Assembly (NCBI GenBank): GCA_947652115.1
Contig: OX393562.1
Location: 17,765,599 to 17,829,598 of the forward strand
Direction of reading: 5' to 3'
DNA from: Blastomussa wellsi
Lineage: Eukaryota; Cnidaria; Anthozoa; Scleractinia; Plerogyridae
DNA: 64,000 bases
The stretch's first letter is position 1. Each line of letters starts with the position of its first letter. The position numbers were made by a program, and so were the translations under genes. The notes beneath the pieces were generated by a model. It saw only the letters and a program-made list of their open reading frames with translations, made no database searches and was not told where the DNA came from. Below, in pieces: positions 12,101 to 22,904 of the stretch.

Positions 12101-14060
12101 AAAAAATATCCTGTCCACCAGGTTGCTAGAAAAAAAAATTGCAGACCAGAAATCACCCCCCCCCCCCCCCTCCCCCATTTGTGCTACATGCAGTTTTTTC
12201 TTCCAACACGCGCTTGCAGGAATTTTTTTTAAAAATCACCCCCCCCCCCCCACTTCAAGAGTTAAAAGGTCGGCCCCTAATGGCGGGCAGTTTAAACAAG
12301 AAATCATCGTTCAAAAAACGGACTTATTTTGAAAATTGAGGCGCAACAATTGGCATCGTACATACCTGCCAAATATAAAATTGGAATCGAAAGAGAACAA
12401 GAACAACATAGCACCACTTTAAAACCCCTGTAACAGCAGGGAACAATGGTAAGCCCTCAAAAAAGTATCGGTAACAGATCGAAGTTCACTCCGGGCAATC
12501 GTAAAAACATGCAGAATATTTTTAATGTCCCGGTGCACAAGTACAACAGCTCAAAAAATAATGCATTCTTTGGAATTCTACTTCCGCGGCTGACCTCAAA
12601 GACGCAAAAGTTTCCAGACACTGGAAATTTGAATTAAAAACAAAAACGGCTTTTCACGACAAAAGTAAGTTGTTTAAAAGGTATCTTGTGCATTGTAATG
12701 ATTCCACATCAGTAGACAAGTAAACTCTGTGAGCTTCGATAAACGTACATTTTTTAGATGGCCAACTTGATGGGAGAAATTGACGCTTGCGTGATCAAAT
12801 GAGAATGTGCTGTTTAAAATTGTATTTTGGTTAATTATTGGGATTTACCTCGAGGCTAGCTTGTTTTTCTCCTTTCTCGACTTGTTCCGAGCGGTCTGTG
12901 GCAACTGGTGAATCGGCTTTAAATCTCCGATAACTTTGTTTAGACGATCAAGCTCTCGACTGATTTCTAGCAACTTCCTTGGATTCGGCGAAAGGTCATC
13001 TTGTTCACCTCTGCGACCCTTTCGATTTCTAGCGAAGCCTGTACCGAGCGAATGGTTCTCCACATCAAAATCATCATCACTATCCATGTCTTCGTCCGCA
13101 GATTCATCGTCCACAGCTGGACTGCTTGGATCGGCTTCGATCGAGTCCCGCTCTCCTTTAACTTTCACACTCACATCCTCGCTTTCTGCCTTCCCTTCGA
13201 CATATAATCGAGTTTTCATTTCCGCTGAAACTAACTTTGGTATTTGGTTCATTCCATCATTGCCTAAATTTTTCTCTGGCGAAATTGACACTTTTGACGA
13301 TTTCTCATCGTCCAGGGCAACTGTTTTTTCAGCCTCAGTTTTGCAATGCAAAGAAGCCGTGTCTCGGGTCAGAGTCCATGTGGGTCTGCTGGGAAGTTTC
13401 CTCTCAGTTTCTTTTAAAACAGTGGAAGGTTGTTCGAATCTCTCGCAATTCGATGGAACAGGTTCTTGTTTGAGTTGAACAACTCTCCTTTCAGTTTTAT
13501 CCGATGTGAGCTCCAAAGCGATGTAGGACTGCGGCTTCCGAGTTGTTGTGCAATCCCACGAAGGGGTACACTCGTCCCCCGCTCGAGTGGCAATACGATG
13601 AAGGCGCTCCATTTCAGGATTTATCAGAGGTGACAGAGAGCGGTGATCATTCAGTTCGGCCAAAGTCGGCCCAGCCACTTTACAGTCCTCGTTTGCGTCG
13701 CTTCTGAAAAATTCCAGCTCCATATCAAAGTCTCCCCCAATTCCACCGAACGGAGAACTGGGTAGTGCTTGGAAGTTGTCCCAACCATTTCTTCCGCCTC
13801 CTCCATTCGACTCTCCCATGAAGGCAGTCTTTCCGCCTTCAAATTCATCTTCTTCGAATGGAGAAAATACGCCAAAATTATCTTCAAATGAACTCTCCAC
13901 GTCGAATGGAAGCTGCAAAATAATCGTTTATGTTATGTAATTTGGCAAATGCAACCAAGAAAAAACAACGAGAGAAGATGTCAGGTTCGAGCAAACGAGA
14001 GAGACACAAGGATTTTCCGGCGAAGAAACTTACTGGAGTATACTCTACTCCTTGCTGCAT
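6125..14060 (-). CDS. CREBRF: CREB3 regulatory factor (CREBRF/LRF) orthologue, four coding exons, complete
   Basis: Coding exons in transcription order: 14060-14034, 13912-12849, 9399-9326, 6297-6125. Phases agree throughout (1338 nt, 445 aa; human is 639 aa). The start is an ATG in a nine-codon first exon (MQQGVEYTP); the large exon has no usable ATG near its 5' end and begins after TTTTGCAG. Residues 91-97 keep PTLAELN, a short motif shared with vertebrate CREBRF. An acidic serine-rich middle precedes [17 protein letters not shown] and then the bZIP. The basic region [19 protein letters not shown] spans about residues 355-373, with the invariant Asn at 359 and Arg at 367. A leucine-containing helix and a conserved tail ([13 protein letters not shown]) follow. 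In vertebrates this nuclear protein binds CREB3/Luman and promotes its turnover, affecting unfolded-protein, glucocorticoid and metabolic responses; for this organism that is inference. Homology was judged from remembered motifs, not an alignment. Confidence 0.93.
6325..6540. mobile_element. diverged copy of the TTAAAGGAGC MITE
   Basis: It lies just upstream of the last CREBRF exon, in the intron. It begins TTAAAGAGGCTACGCCATGG and shares the 'GGTTTGTGCA ... AAATTTTTCAAA' core with the copy at 709-891. The right end is eroded. Confidence 0.5.
6614..7725. mobile_element. TTAA-bounded 1.1-kb element (TTAAGGTGGCTGGAATG ends)
   Basis: The left end TTAAGGTGGCTGGAATG and right end CATTCCAACCACCTTAA are inverted, each including TTAA. 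The interior has no long reading frame, so it is non-autonomous. The terminal TTAAGGTGGC is shared with the foldback element at 52193-54152. Confidence 0.65.
8190..9007. mobile_element. hAT-type MITE with intact 8-bp target duplication
   Basis: An 818-bp element whose ends CAGGGCTTGAAATT / AATTTCAAGCCCTG are inverted. It is flanked on both sides by the identical 8 bp GTTGCCAC (8182-8189 and 9008-9015). An 8-bp duplication and CAGGG ends are hAT hallmarks. There is no transposase ORF. It sits in the last CREBRF intron. Confidence 0.88.
9749..9993 (+). mobile_element. tRNA-headed SINE flanked by an inverted repeat
   Basis: The tRNA-like head has an A box at about 9812 (TGTAGCTCAGTTGG) and a B box GGGTTCGAATCCC near 9860. 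The body ends CTTCTTTCCAATTGCTTAG followed by GATGATCATTCTTCA. Sequences of about 40 bp on each side (near 9749-9799 and 9951-9993) are inverted copies of one another. It is not called a functional tRNA because the cloverleaf is imperfect and the body is SINE-like. Confidence 0.65.
10045..10205 (+). mobile_element. second copy of the same tRNA-headed SINE
   Basis: About 230 bp downstream of the first copy and in the same orientation. GGCTTCA and TGAAGCC pair as an acceptor-like stem; the B box is GGGTTCGAATCCC and the body is nearly identical to the first copy through GATGATCATTCTTCACTTTC. It lies in the CREBRF intron. Confidence 0.65.
10813..11045. mobile_element. long-hairpin MITE
   Basis: The left arm (TTACCAG, then TTGAGAGAGCTGGATCGA) and right arm (TCGATCCAGCTCTCTCAA, then CTGGTAA) pair over most of their length, with an inner pair around CAGCTGGGTTCAC. 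Its last TAA is also the left target copy of the next element, so the two abut exactly. Confidence 0.7.
11455..11653 (+). pseudogene. broken Crypton/DUF3504-like (tyrosine recombinase) N-terminal fragment
   Basis: An ATG at 11455 opens [17 protein letters not shown], then stops. A +1 frame continues [19 protein letters not shown] and [20 protein letters not shown]. This pattern (short N-terminal tag, then a helix of the N-T-x-K-x-T-x-x-W type) resembles the SAM-like domain of Crypton-derived/KCTD1-like proteins common in cnidarian genomes. It is frameshifted and truncated. The family is assigned from memory and is moderately uncertain. Confidence 0.45.
11672..11822. repeat. 151-bp near-perfect palindrome
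   Basis: It opens ATCGTATGAAC and closes GTTCATACGAT. The arms pair through CGTGCATTTCGTGATTTATG / CATAAATCACGAAATGCAC, with a small loop near 11745. It directly follows the recombinase-like fragment and may be the terminus of that inserted element. Confidence 0.75.
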
Positions 14061-14518
14061 GTACTTCTATGGCTATTATAGTTATATAAGACGCTTCAAC
14101 AAGAAAACAGGCAAGGTACTGCTCCACTCGAAGCAAATTTTCTCCTTTGTTATTGTTTTCATTCCGGCCACGGGTGAAACCAGTATCACGAGACCAGGCT
14201 TGTCAAACAGGAATTCACAAGCCAATCACAACGCTCACCTTGGCCATTCGACTCCTCCTACTTCAGGCAACTTCAGGCTATTGTCACGGTTACAGAAACA
14301 AAACACTCGAAAAACTGTGAGATGTTTTGCTCGATCGCGGCGCTGTTTCCTCCGAATTTTCACAGCTGCCTGCTATAGCCGAAAATCACAACTCTTGCAA
14401 CAAGCTTAGTTTACAAGGAAACGCGAAGAGGAGGTATTCTGTTTTGTATTTGCGTCAAGAGCCAAATATAGCTGCTTCAGAGAGGTGACGGCAGTGCCCC
14501 CTGGCCGTTGAACATTCG

Positions 14519-14557
14519 CCAATCAGCGCGCGGTCGAGCAGAATAATCATGACGTCA
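14519..14557. promoter_or_regulatory. CCAAT box and CRE palindrome upstream of CREBRF
   Basis: CCAAT at 14519-14523 and the full CRE palindrome TGACGTCA at 14550-14557 lie about 0.5 kb upstream of the CREBRF start codon in a locally GC-richer stretch. CRE palindromes bind CREB/ATF/CREB3-class bZIP factors, which would fit feedback on a CREB3 regulator. No transcription start can be placed from sequence. Confidence 0.5.
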
Positions 14558-14560
14558 TCA

Positions 14561-15235
14561 TCACTCAGCGAAATCGAACGATCCCTGTGTCACGTCCACG
14601 GATGTAAACAAACCCACGATAACCACAATTCGACTGAAAAACGCACGAAATAAACGGAAAGTTAACATTTTCCTGATGAAATGTACTAGTAGAGCGACAT
14701 CTCAAGCATTCGGATCCCATATATATTATTACGGTGTTAAATATTTTTTTGTGATCATTACAGCAATAAATCAACCGGAGGATGCGTTTCCCATGACAAT
14801 CCCGATCGTTTTCCTTACATTCCATATATTGTTCCATATTTTTGTAAGTGGTCATCGTATTAAAGATGTGAAAACACGTATTTCTTGTTTCAGTGGAGCA
14901 TCGATAAACACACATGTGGCAATACCAGGTAGAAATTTTAAAAAAAGAGGCCTGACATGTCATAATACATTAAAATATACAAAATATTTGTCAACCGAAG
15001 CATAAGTTAATTTCCTGGTGAGAAATCAAGCCAATATTCCTGACGGTGATTCCTTTTCTTTTTCAATTTGTTTATTGTTTTTAATTTATTGGAATTCCAA
15101 AGTTGAAAATGTTTGTCCTCACACTGATTAAAAAACAAGCATTATGACAAGGCACTAAATTTATTTAGTAGAAACTCATGTGTTCTATTGGAAATCCTTG
15201 AATCTGATTGGTTCTCCGACTGTTTTCTATTTGCC
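14561..15235. other. intergenic, no supported gene
   Basis: Reading frames of about 110-130 codons overlap here on both strands. They have no recognisable domain and no coding-like composition, and are treated as chance. Confidence 0.5.
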
Positions 15236-15238
15236 CTC

Positions 15239-15298
15239 GTTTTCTATGAGCGATAGTCAACTCGGCTGTGTCTCGTTGACTATTTGCTCATAGAAGAC
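15239..15298. repeat. short inverted repeat
   Basis: GTTTTCTATGAGCGATAGTC pairs with GACTATTTGCTCATAGAAGAC around a 13-bp spacer. Likely a MITE remnant. Confidence 0.55.
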
Positions 15299-15387
15299 TC
15301 GGGCTCGTAGTCTAATTGTTAAGTAGCGGTTAGTTGAACATAAATGATGATGATAATGACCAATTCTTACAATACATATTGACCTCG

Positions 15388-15650
15388 TGGGAGACACGGT
15401 GGCGCGCTGGACTCCAGATCAGACTGTCCGAGTTCCAGTTCTGGTGGGGGCACTACGTTGTGTTCTTAGGCGAGACATTTAGCTCTTGCAGTACCTCTTT
15501 CCATCCAGATGTATTTTTAGTAAATCTTTACTGGCGAAATAATGCTCAGGGGTAACCATGTAGATGGACTAGTATCTCATTCAGGGGAAATTGGGATAAG
15601 CTCCAGCCTGATGGGCCACTGGGCTCATATGCAGCCAGACTTTGCTACGT
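15388..15650 (+). mobile_element. tRNA-headed SINE, dispersed family A, plus-strand copy
   Basis: Starts GTGGCGCGCTGGACTCC (tRNA-like head). It continues through GTTGTGTTCTTAGGCGAGAC and GATGGACTAGTATC, and ends GATAAGCTCCAGCCTGATGG. The same consensus recurs at least seven more times in this window in either orientation. Confidence 0.7.
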
Positions 15651-16107
15651 TACAATTGGCTGAAAGATAGTACTGCCAATGATGTGGAAGATAAAATGAG
15701 GGAGTGTCAATTGTACTTGTAAATTTAACGAGTCTTATGCAATTAGTTTGAAAACACATTTTGGAATTGTAAACTCAAAAATTATACAGTACTTTAATCT
15801 TGGCATCTCAATGAACCTTTTCCCATCATTTCTATACCACTGGATAAAGTATGGTTAGCTGCTTCTGAAGATCTGACTTTCCAAGAATTAATTGAAGGAT
15901 CTTGAAATTATTTGTCAGAATGTTTCTGTACATACGTTTAACATTACTCCAGGATAAATAATGACGACCGACAGAAATTTAATCCTGTACAAAATCAACA
16001 AATAATTTATCAACAAACTCTACATTGGAACAAGCAGTGTTGAACTTGATGGGAGTACTTAATAAAGAAGCAAATCCAAGGGAAACTTTTGGTTGATCGG
16101 GAGGTTC

Positions 16108-16474
16108 CCAAGCGGGGGGGTACTTGCATTATACATTATGGGGGGGCGGGTCCGACGGAGCTTCATATTGCAAGCCCCAAAAAATACAGGAGCCTGAAAT
16201 TTTAGACCCAAAAATACCTGGCATCAAAATTTCCTACCCCAAAAAGTACAAGACTTAAATACCTCAATACAGATTTATTCAATCAAACAGACTCTTCTAA
16301 TGCTTGCTTTTGCATCAATAAGTTAATGAAATCGGAAATGTGACCCAAAACAATACGTGTATTTCTTAAGACCTAAAAAAATAGGTGACAGATCTCTTGA
16401 CCCAAAAATACCAAGCGTGTAAATTTTCAACCCAAAAAATACTACTAATAATAAAAATGCGAGTACCCCCTTGG
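16108..16474. mobile_element. MITE with 8-bp target duplication
   Basis: The inverted ends CCAAGCGGGGGGGTACTTGC / GCGAGTACCCCCTTGG are flanked by identical GGAGGTTC at 16100-16107 and 16475-16482. The interior is full of CCCAAAAAATAC words. Non-coding; the 8-bp duplication suggests a hAT-type transposase. Confidence 0.75.
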
Positions 16475-16482
16475 GGAGGTTC

Positions 16483-17037
16483 ATGAAATCCAGGAGTCAG
16501 TGTCGAGTTTCCTGTTTACTGAGGTCCACAAAACAACTTTAAATTCACCTACAATTCATTAGTCCAACAAACAGTGGTCAAGAGTAAGGACAAGAATACA
16601 GAAAAAAAGAAAGTCTGAAAGGCAAAATTCAATTGATTTGATAACATTTAACACCAGCCTGCAGCACAAACAACTGGTAAGAGTACCATGTTTTGTCTGT
16701 TCTTCAGATTTTAACTATTTTTAGTACAATGCAATACAATATACCCAGTGTTTTTTATTTCCACACAAGGCACACATTGTTTACTACTGCAAACCTGTGA
16801 ATCTGATTGATAATTTCTTAAACTGTAAAATGTTCTATTTGCAGAACATGACTGGGTGTGCATTGCTCTTAAAAGAGAGATCTTTTCATAAAAATAGATA
16901 AAACTATACCGGTAGGTTTTGGACTGTAATCCTTTAGAGATTCTGTTGAAACAATTAGACCTACAGTCAGCCTTGTTTCTTCTTTATAAGTAGAATGTTA
17001 CTAATATACTCTATGCAAATGCCACGATCTCTGACTC
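16483..17037. other. intergenic, nothing recognised
   Basis: AT-rich sequence without a domain-bearing reading frame or clear repeat structure. Confidence 0.4.
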
Positions 17038-17292
17038 GTCCCCAGCCGTCTTCTTTTTTGCATCAGGCAGAAAGAGGAAAGCGCGTGGAGGCATGAGTGA
17101 GAACAGAGGATGATGGGATCCTCTGCTCCCCGCTCTCTCTGTTCTCACTCATGTTCCTCTTTCCGAGCATTGGGAAAAAGAAGACAACTGGGGACTTCCC
17201 ATCATCCTATGCTCCCGCTCTCTGTTCTCGCTCATGCCTCCACGCGCTTTCCTCTTTCCGTGCGTTGGGAAAAAGAAGACAACTGGGGACTA
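17038..17292. repeat. complex direct and inverted repeat cluster
   Basis: AAAAAGAAGACAACTGGGGAC appears twice in the same orientation (about 17176 and 17271), with an inverted partner at the left edge (GTCCCCAGCCGTCTTC). GAAAGCGCGTGGAGGCATGAG near 17076 pairs with CTCATGCCTCCACGCGCTTTC near 17231. Probably a short palindromic element with an internal duplication. Confidence 0.65.
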
Positions 17293-17604
17293 TCTGATTG
17301 GCTGAACTTAGTGTGTAGTGGCTGAAGGTCATCTTTAATCTGGAGACTTCTTGTTTGTAAAATGTTTGGAAGGTAGTTTAGAAATATTACTGGTCAACTC
17401 AATTTGAATTTGCCACCAGGCAAGTTTAAAACATCAAAATTCTTAAAGGAATTATTGACGAGTCCATGCACAGCTGCAAGTTTTAAATAACAAATCATTC
17501 TATGCACGATTTTGCAAATGCGGGAAGTTTAGGTGAATAACTGGAATGGAATTCATTATTTGAAGGAATGAGTTAGAATTCTTCTAAAAAAGGTATGAAG
17601 TCTG

Positions 17605-17875
17605 CGCCGAGCCTAGTGGCCCATACTGCCAGAGCCTATCCCAGTTTCCGCAGCATGAATATTTCTGCTCCTACCTAGATGGGATTCTAGTCCATCACAG
17701 GGTTACCCCCCAGCACTAAATTCGCCAGTACCATTTATACACCTGGGTGATGTGAGGCACCGTGAGAGTACAGCATCTTGCCCAAGAACACAACGCAGTG
17801 CCCAGCCAGGGCTCAAACTTGGACAATTCAATCTGGAGTCCAGCACATGAACAATTAGGCCACCATGCCCCCACT
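17605..17875 (-). mobile_element. SINE family A, minus-strand copy
   Basis: Reads CTAGTCCATCACAGGGTTAC, GTGAGAGTACAGCATCTTGCC and CAAGAACACAACGCAGTGCC, the reverse complement of the copy at 15388-15650, ending near the tRNA-like head (GGCCACCATGCCCCC). Confidence 0.7.
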
Positions 17876-18631
17876 AAAACAATTAGATTATCTGAGATGG
17901 TATGTGATTTAGTCTTTGGCCTTATCACCTATCACCTCATAGAAATCTTGAGCTCATAATCTACTAATTGTAATAAATAGAAAGCCCAGGCTCCTAGTCT
18001 AATTGCTGCCGATAGGCAGCACTCATTCTTGAAGAAATTGAGAATTTTGGTGCCATAGACCGATGGACCCATGGTTGGACGCATCAAGAAACATATCAGA
18101 AGTCCCCTTATATGAGCAGTTGAAATCTAGCCAATCAGTGGCTGTCTTATAACTGATGAAATTCGCATGTGTTGGTTTAGCTGTTCTGCTACTGTGTAAT
18201 GTCATCTCGCAAGGTTTCCAAATTTCCCATCTCCTGCAAATAAGAGTTCAAAATGGCGGGCGAAAACCTAAAGGACACATGACCGCAGACAAAGAGGAAA
18301 ATGAGTCTCAGAATACAGAAAGCATACTAATCAGCTTCAAATGGATCAAAAATTGATTTGTAGTGACTGCAGTATGGTAAATCAAGGATTATATGAGACT
18401 GAACTAAACAATCATTTTGCTTTGCGTGACTTGAGTGGTATTTCGTAATTTCGCTCATTTAAAATAAGTCTTAAGCTCAAACTTAGGCATGTGTGTGTTG
18501 TTTGCTTCTAAAAGCAAATGTGGTGTAAATGCAAATAAATTTGTAACATCTGCTTGGTGTTATTTTGTCTTTGTAACTCATAGTTTGGGCTTTACAACCG
18601 GTTGTCTGAAAACCTTTACAAAATAATTAGC

Positions 18632-19014
18632 TTAAAGAGGAAGAATCATGGAGTTTATCACGATTTTGGTCAGAAGTAGCTAAATTTAAATTTCTAATGC
18701 CTCGTCAATACTCAAATTGTTTCTTAATCACTAATTTTATAACATCATGTGAATTCAGAACAGAAGGACAAGAAAAAATATGCTACTTACTGATTTCATA
18801 TGATACGCAAAGGGAAAACGTTGGCCTAACGTTTTCAAGTTGGCATCAATCTCGGTCTTGGCCATCTGCATGCAAAAACATCTACAAACAGTTTCTACAT
18901 ATTACGGCAGTCTTTCAAAGCATTTTTTTCGTTATCATGCGTCTTGTATTAACCGAAAAGCGTCCCTTGGATTTTTCATGTTTTACTAAAAATAGAGTGA
19001 TACTGCCCCTTTAA
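18632..19014. mobile_element. TTAA-bounded 383-bp dispersed element
   Basis: It begins TTAAAGAGGAAGAATCATGG, ends ACTGCCCCTTTAA, and contains AATGCCTCGTCAATACT. A second copy in the same orientation lies at 43570-43970. Non-coding; a short frame across it is not supported. Confidence 0.65.
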
Positions 19015-19019
19015 CTTGG

Positions 19020-20940
19020 TTGTAATATGATCTACTGCAGCCCGAGTTATTTTCATGAGATGCGTGGGAATTTAGGTTTTCAAAATTGGCTTGTGGCCTC
19101 ACGGTATATTTATCAGGAAATACTTGTATACATCAAAAGTGAAATTATTTTTGACAAGCCTGTGCTTTTTTCACATGCAGTGTTCATGGCAGCACTTTCT
19201 TTCTCATTGAGAACTGCTAGTTGTTAAATAATTTATAGTAAACCTCTTTTAGGACAATAGGACCATACTTAAACAGGGTTGTAATTTACATTTTGCTCCA
19301 CTCTTAGATGTCTATCTTGGATCAAAATTTAATATTACACTTAATGTTAAAAATCATCAAGTATCAAAATTAATATGTGTGATAAATACACTAATGCATG
19401 TACATTACCTTTAATTTAGGCAAATTCCACAAATTACAAAAAACAACAAGAATTGTAGAGTTTATCATTCCTGTTCCTAACTTTAATTTTGGGCTACAGG
19501 TGAAAGTGATTTTTCATAAATACCTAAGACAGTTCTTCAGTGACCCAAATAACTACACCACATGTCTGTACACCCAAAAAGTCTGAAACTGACACTCGAA
19601 AAGATAACAAGGCTAAATTTAAGAAGAAATCTATAAAGTTTCCTTTTCGATCAAAACACCCAGCCAGATGGCATGGCACAGACAGCAATGTTTTAAGTCT
19701 ATTCTTCTTCGGCTGTCAAAACACTTTTTACCGATAAGAGGCTGTTGTAAACAATTTATTCCAAAAAATAAAATGAAGGTTATGCCAGCCAAGGGAGCCT
19801 TTTTATATCTACCACTGCGGGCCAGTCAGCCAAGTGCTGCCAAACAGGCTCAAAAGCACATAAAACTTAGTTAATATTCATAACCTGTGATCAGGCATCT
19901 GTTTTGAAAAGGGTTCAAGGGAAAAAAGTACACCTGATACATTCATTGAACCAGCTGCTATAAAAACTGTCTGTGTATTCTTTTATAATTTTATCGTAAA
20001 TGACAGTATGGGCTTTACTCTTGAAACTGGACGGTTTGAAGAATTGGAAATTATCCTCATCAAGACTCAGAAAATTAATGCTGGATAAATACAGATTTAC
20101 TTTTGTCTGATGTATATTCACTATAATGCCATACATCTTTCCTAACAAATCAAATTTGTACTTTAGGAAACTCTACCCTCTATTGCTATTCAGTGACTAC
20201 TGCATGTATATCATTCAGTCACCTATTTCATTTGCACAATCAATTTTAACATTCTTTAACTGTTTTTAATTTAATAATATTTGCCTCTGGATTTGGCCGC
20301 AATACCAGTAGTTAGCCTGCCATCTTGATCTGATACCTTACACACAGATGCAAAAGAAACGCTGGTACTTTATATCCAAGAGAGAACAAAAACATTTTTG
20401 GAACATTAAAATCGCGGGCTATTTTTCGGCTGAAAAAGTATATCTTCGGTTAAACCTCGCCAAAGTGACACACAACCAAAAAACAAATAATCTATGCATT
20501 TACCTGTAATTCAACTACATGTACATGGGCCTAGTAATGTTATTCCCATTGCTGCATTATACTGAAACGTGACATCCGATAAACGACATAGAGGAAGCCA
20601 ATTTGCGCCACAACATTCAGTGGCATTCGATGTACGATATACGATCCTAGGACATGAACCATAAGGTTGTGTTTTGTGTTTTTAAGTCTTATGCACGCAT
20701 GTAACATATGTCCGCCTCTCGTTATTATTACATGTAGAAACAACACTGTTCCTGAAATCTTTTTCAAATCATTAAATATAAATCTTCACTTTCAGTTAGA
20801 CTTTGTATTTGACCTTTCAAACTTTTTGCATTCTGGTACTTCTTCTATTTATTAACTGACTTATAAAATTAATATACGATGATATACGATACCCTGGACA
20901 CCGACAAAATGAAAAAAAAAAACAAACAACCTAGAGCAAG
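19020..20940. other. gene-poor stretch
   Basis: Only short frames (under 80 codons) without recognisable domains, and no clear mobile-element ends. Possibly old degraded repeat sequence. Confidence 0.4.
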
Positions 20941-21104
20941 AATCACACGCACTATGCGCCCACCATTAAAGATCCCTGTAAATTTAATGAGGGTTCCCTC
21001 GAGCACTATATTTAGTGCACACAACTCATGATGATAGCAACATTGCTTAAACTAGCAGTATGCGGGACGCGTGCCACATAAGCACTCAGTTAAAATGACC
21101 TGGC

Positions 21105-21235
21105 TCTCCACAAGTTCTCATAGCTCGGTGGATAGAGCGCCCGCCCGTTGTCGGGAGGTCATGGGTTCGATTCCTGTCAGGGACTCAGAATTTTTCTTTG
21201 TCCCACGCTCGTGTCATGTTGATTAATTAATCTTT
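21105..21235 (+). mobile_element. tRNA-headed SINE, family B
   Basis: Box-A-like ATAGCTCGGTGGATAGAGCG and box B GGGTTCGATTCCT, then GTCAGGGACTCAGAATTTTT and a CTCGTGTCATG tail. A related copy lies at 38785-38940. The missing 3' acceptor strand rules out a functional tRNA. Confidence 0.6.
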
Positions 21236-21622
21236 CACATTATATTTACACTATGTGCACACTAGATACATGAAATGGTGGGTCCTTGACTGAGGTATGA
21301 AGAGCATGTAGTTTTACCATTTTACCATTCTACCATTTGCATCCATCCTTCAACTATGACAAATTCAACACATTTTTACTTCGTAACTGGTTTTGTCTGG
21401 TTACAACTCACTGTTTCAGTTTTGCAGTCCAGTTGGGAAACTGACAATGTTTTTGGTTTGATATGTTCATGTTTCATTCACAAGCTATCAATTATTTTAA
21501 AATTTGCCACCCCACTTGCATTAAAGTCTGCTAGGAAAACATTTTTGCAACAAAGACAAGAAAAGTTAACAAGTTTGGAAGGAATTTCCATCCAGGAGTG
21601 GCTTTAGAGGTGATATAATTTA

Positions 21623-22563
21623 ATGCGTGGTTCAATTCTACATGTTACCATCCCCTCCCACCCCCCCATGGGCACACCCCCGGGCATTTGCCATTTTTTC
21701 TTATTTTGCGGTCTATTCCCCACCCCCGGGCACACAGAAACAGACAATTCCCCACCACCGGGACTCCTTATCGACCACAAGCAAGTCATTTTGTGTACAA
21801 AATCGAGATAAAAATGCTGTCTTCTGTAAAAAAATAACAAAAGAAGACGTTTTTTCAAGACCTACACTTTTCTGAAAGTGACTGTGAAGTCCCTCGCATC
21901 TCACAACTTATTGCGACATCTCGTTAATAAAGTTATAAGGGAAGACTTGTTGCACCTCTACTCAAGAATTTGAATGCTTTTTTAGACTATATATAGCATG
22001 AATAACAAAGACTACACATATAGCATAATAAATCATGAAGACTACATTTTATAAAGAAAACTGAAAGAAAAATCTAACCCGTACGTCTCGCCCAGCTTCC
22101 TTGAAAGAAAAGGAAAGAAAGGAGCTTGCAACCAGGGAACAGAACAATAAAGGGAAAGCAAATACCCTTCAAAAGAATATTTAAATTTCAAAAGATTATT
22201 CTTCTCTACCCAGTCGGCTACAATTTTTATATATTTTCCCGGAAATAGACAGTGTCCTTTGCGCATGTGGTACGGCACAATCGTGTCAACCGATATGTGA
22301 CGCACTAGGAAGAACATGGAGAAGGTACTTTAGATTTGCCCCACCCTTTCCCCTGGTACAAGACCATTTAAAACAATTCCCCAGCCCCGGGCCAAAAGGG
22401 CTGGACTTGTCCTGGGGGTTGCAGGGTGGGGGGATGGTTACAGGTAGAATAGACCAATTTCGATATTTTAATATTCAGCCTAAATAACCCGGAGCCTCGT
22501 GCTGAGGTCTACTGTTTTAGGCTGAATTTTAAAATATCGAAATTGGTCTATTGAACCACGCAT
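21623..22563. mobile_element. 0.94-kb inverted-repeat element, interrupted at its right end
   Basis: The left end ATGCGTGGTTCAATTCTACA, followed by GTTACCATCCCC, is inverted at the right (GGGGGATGGTTACAGGTAGAA ... TTGAACCACGCAT). The right terminus is split by the palindrome at 22450-22550. The interior is C-rich and non-coding. Confidence 0.7.
22450..22550. mobile_element. 101-bp palindromic MITE nested in the element above
   Basis: TAGACCAATTTCGATATTTT on the left pairs with AAAATATCGAAATTGGTCTA on the right. It splits the host element's terminal sequence GTAGAA|TTGAACC. Related copies are at 23358-23525 and 33927-34083. Confidence 0.85.
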
Positions 22564-22904
22564 AAATGCTTGATTGGTCAAAAATGACAAAACTGTTAAC
22601 ATTAAAAACACTAACTTGACACTGACAGGGTTCAAAATCTTTGGTATAAATATGTTTTTGAACTTGCTGTTGAGCTCATTTTAGACCTCACCACTGAAAT
22701 GATCCTTTGTCGGCCTTATTTGCTACACCAACCGCCTTGTACACCTACCACCCCAGGGACGTTTATTTCATTGTTGCCATTTTCAACTTCGATGCGAATT
22801 ACGGCTTAATCAGGTGAGAGAAGAAAAGGCTAGCAAGTTTTGGGTTTAGTTAAGACAAATGTAAAAACATATTTCGATACATAAAATTAAAGCTTACAAG
22901 CTCA

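Larger units (their letters stand above)
11046..12277. mobile_element. Harbinger-like element with TAA target duplication and an internal insert
   Basis: The ends GGGGCTGACC and GGTCGGCCCC are inverted and flanked by TAA at 11043-11045 and 12278-12280, as expected for PIF/Harbinger. Inverted arms of about 170-250 bp (with CTTCCAACA/TGTTGGAAG and poly-A or poly-C runs) surround unrelated sequence at about 11.25-11.83 kb. That middle part looks like a second element inserted between the arms. Confidence 0.65.

Noticed and set aside
12936..13478. A 180-codon open frame on the plus strand.
   Set aside because: It is exactly antisense to the large CREBRF exon and serine/phenylalanine-rich, as expected for a shadow of an acidic coding sequence.
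13930..15005. Long frames on both strands upstream of CREBRF.
   Set aside because: No domain, no splice context, and they overlap the CREBRF first exon and promoter; chance frames.
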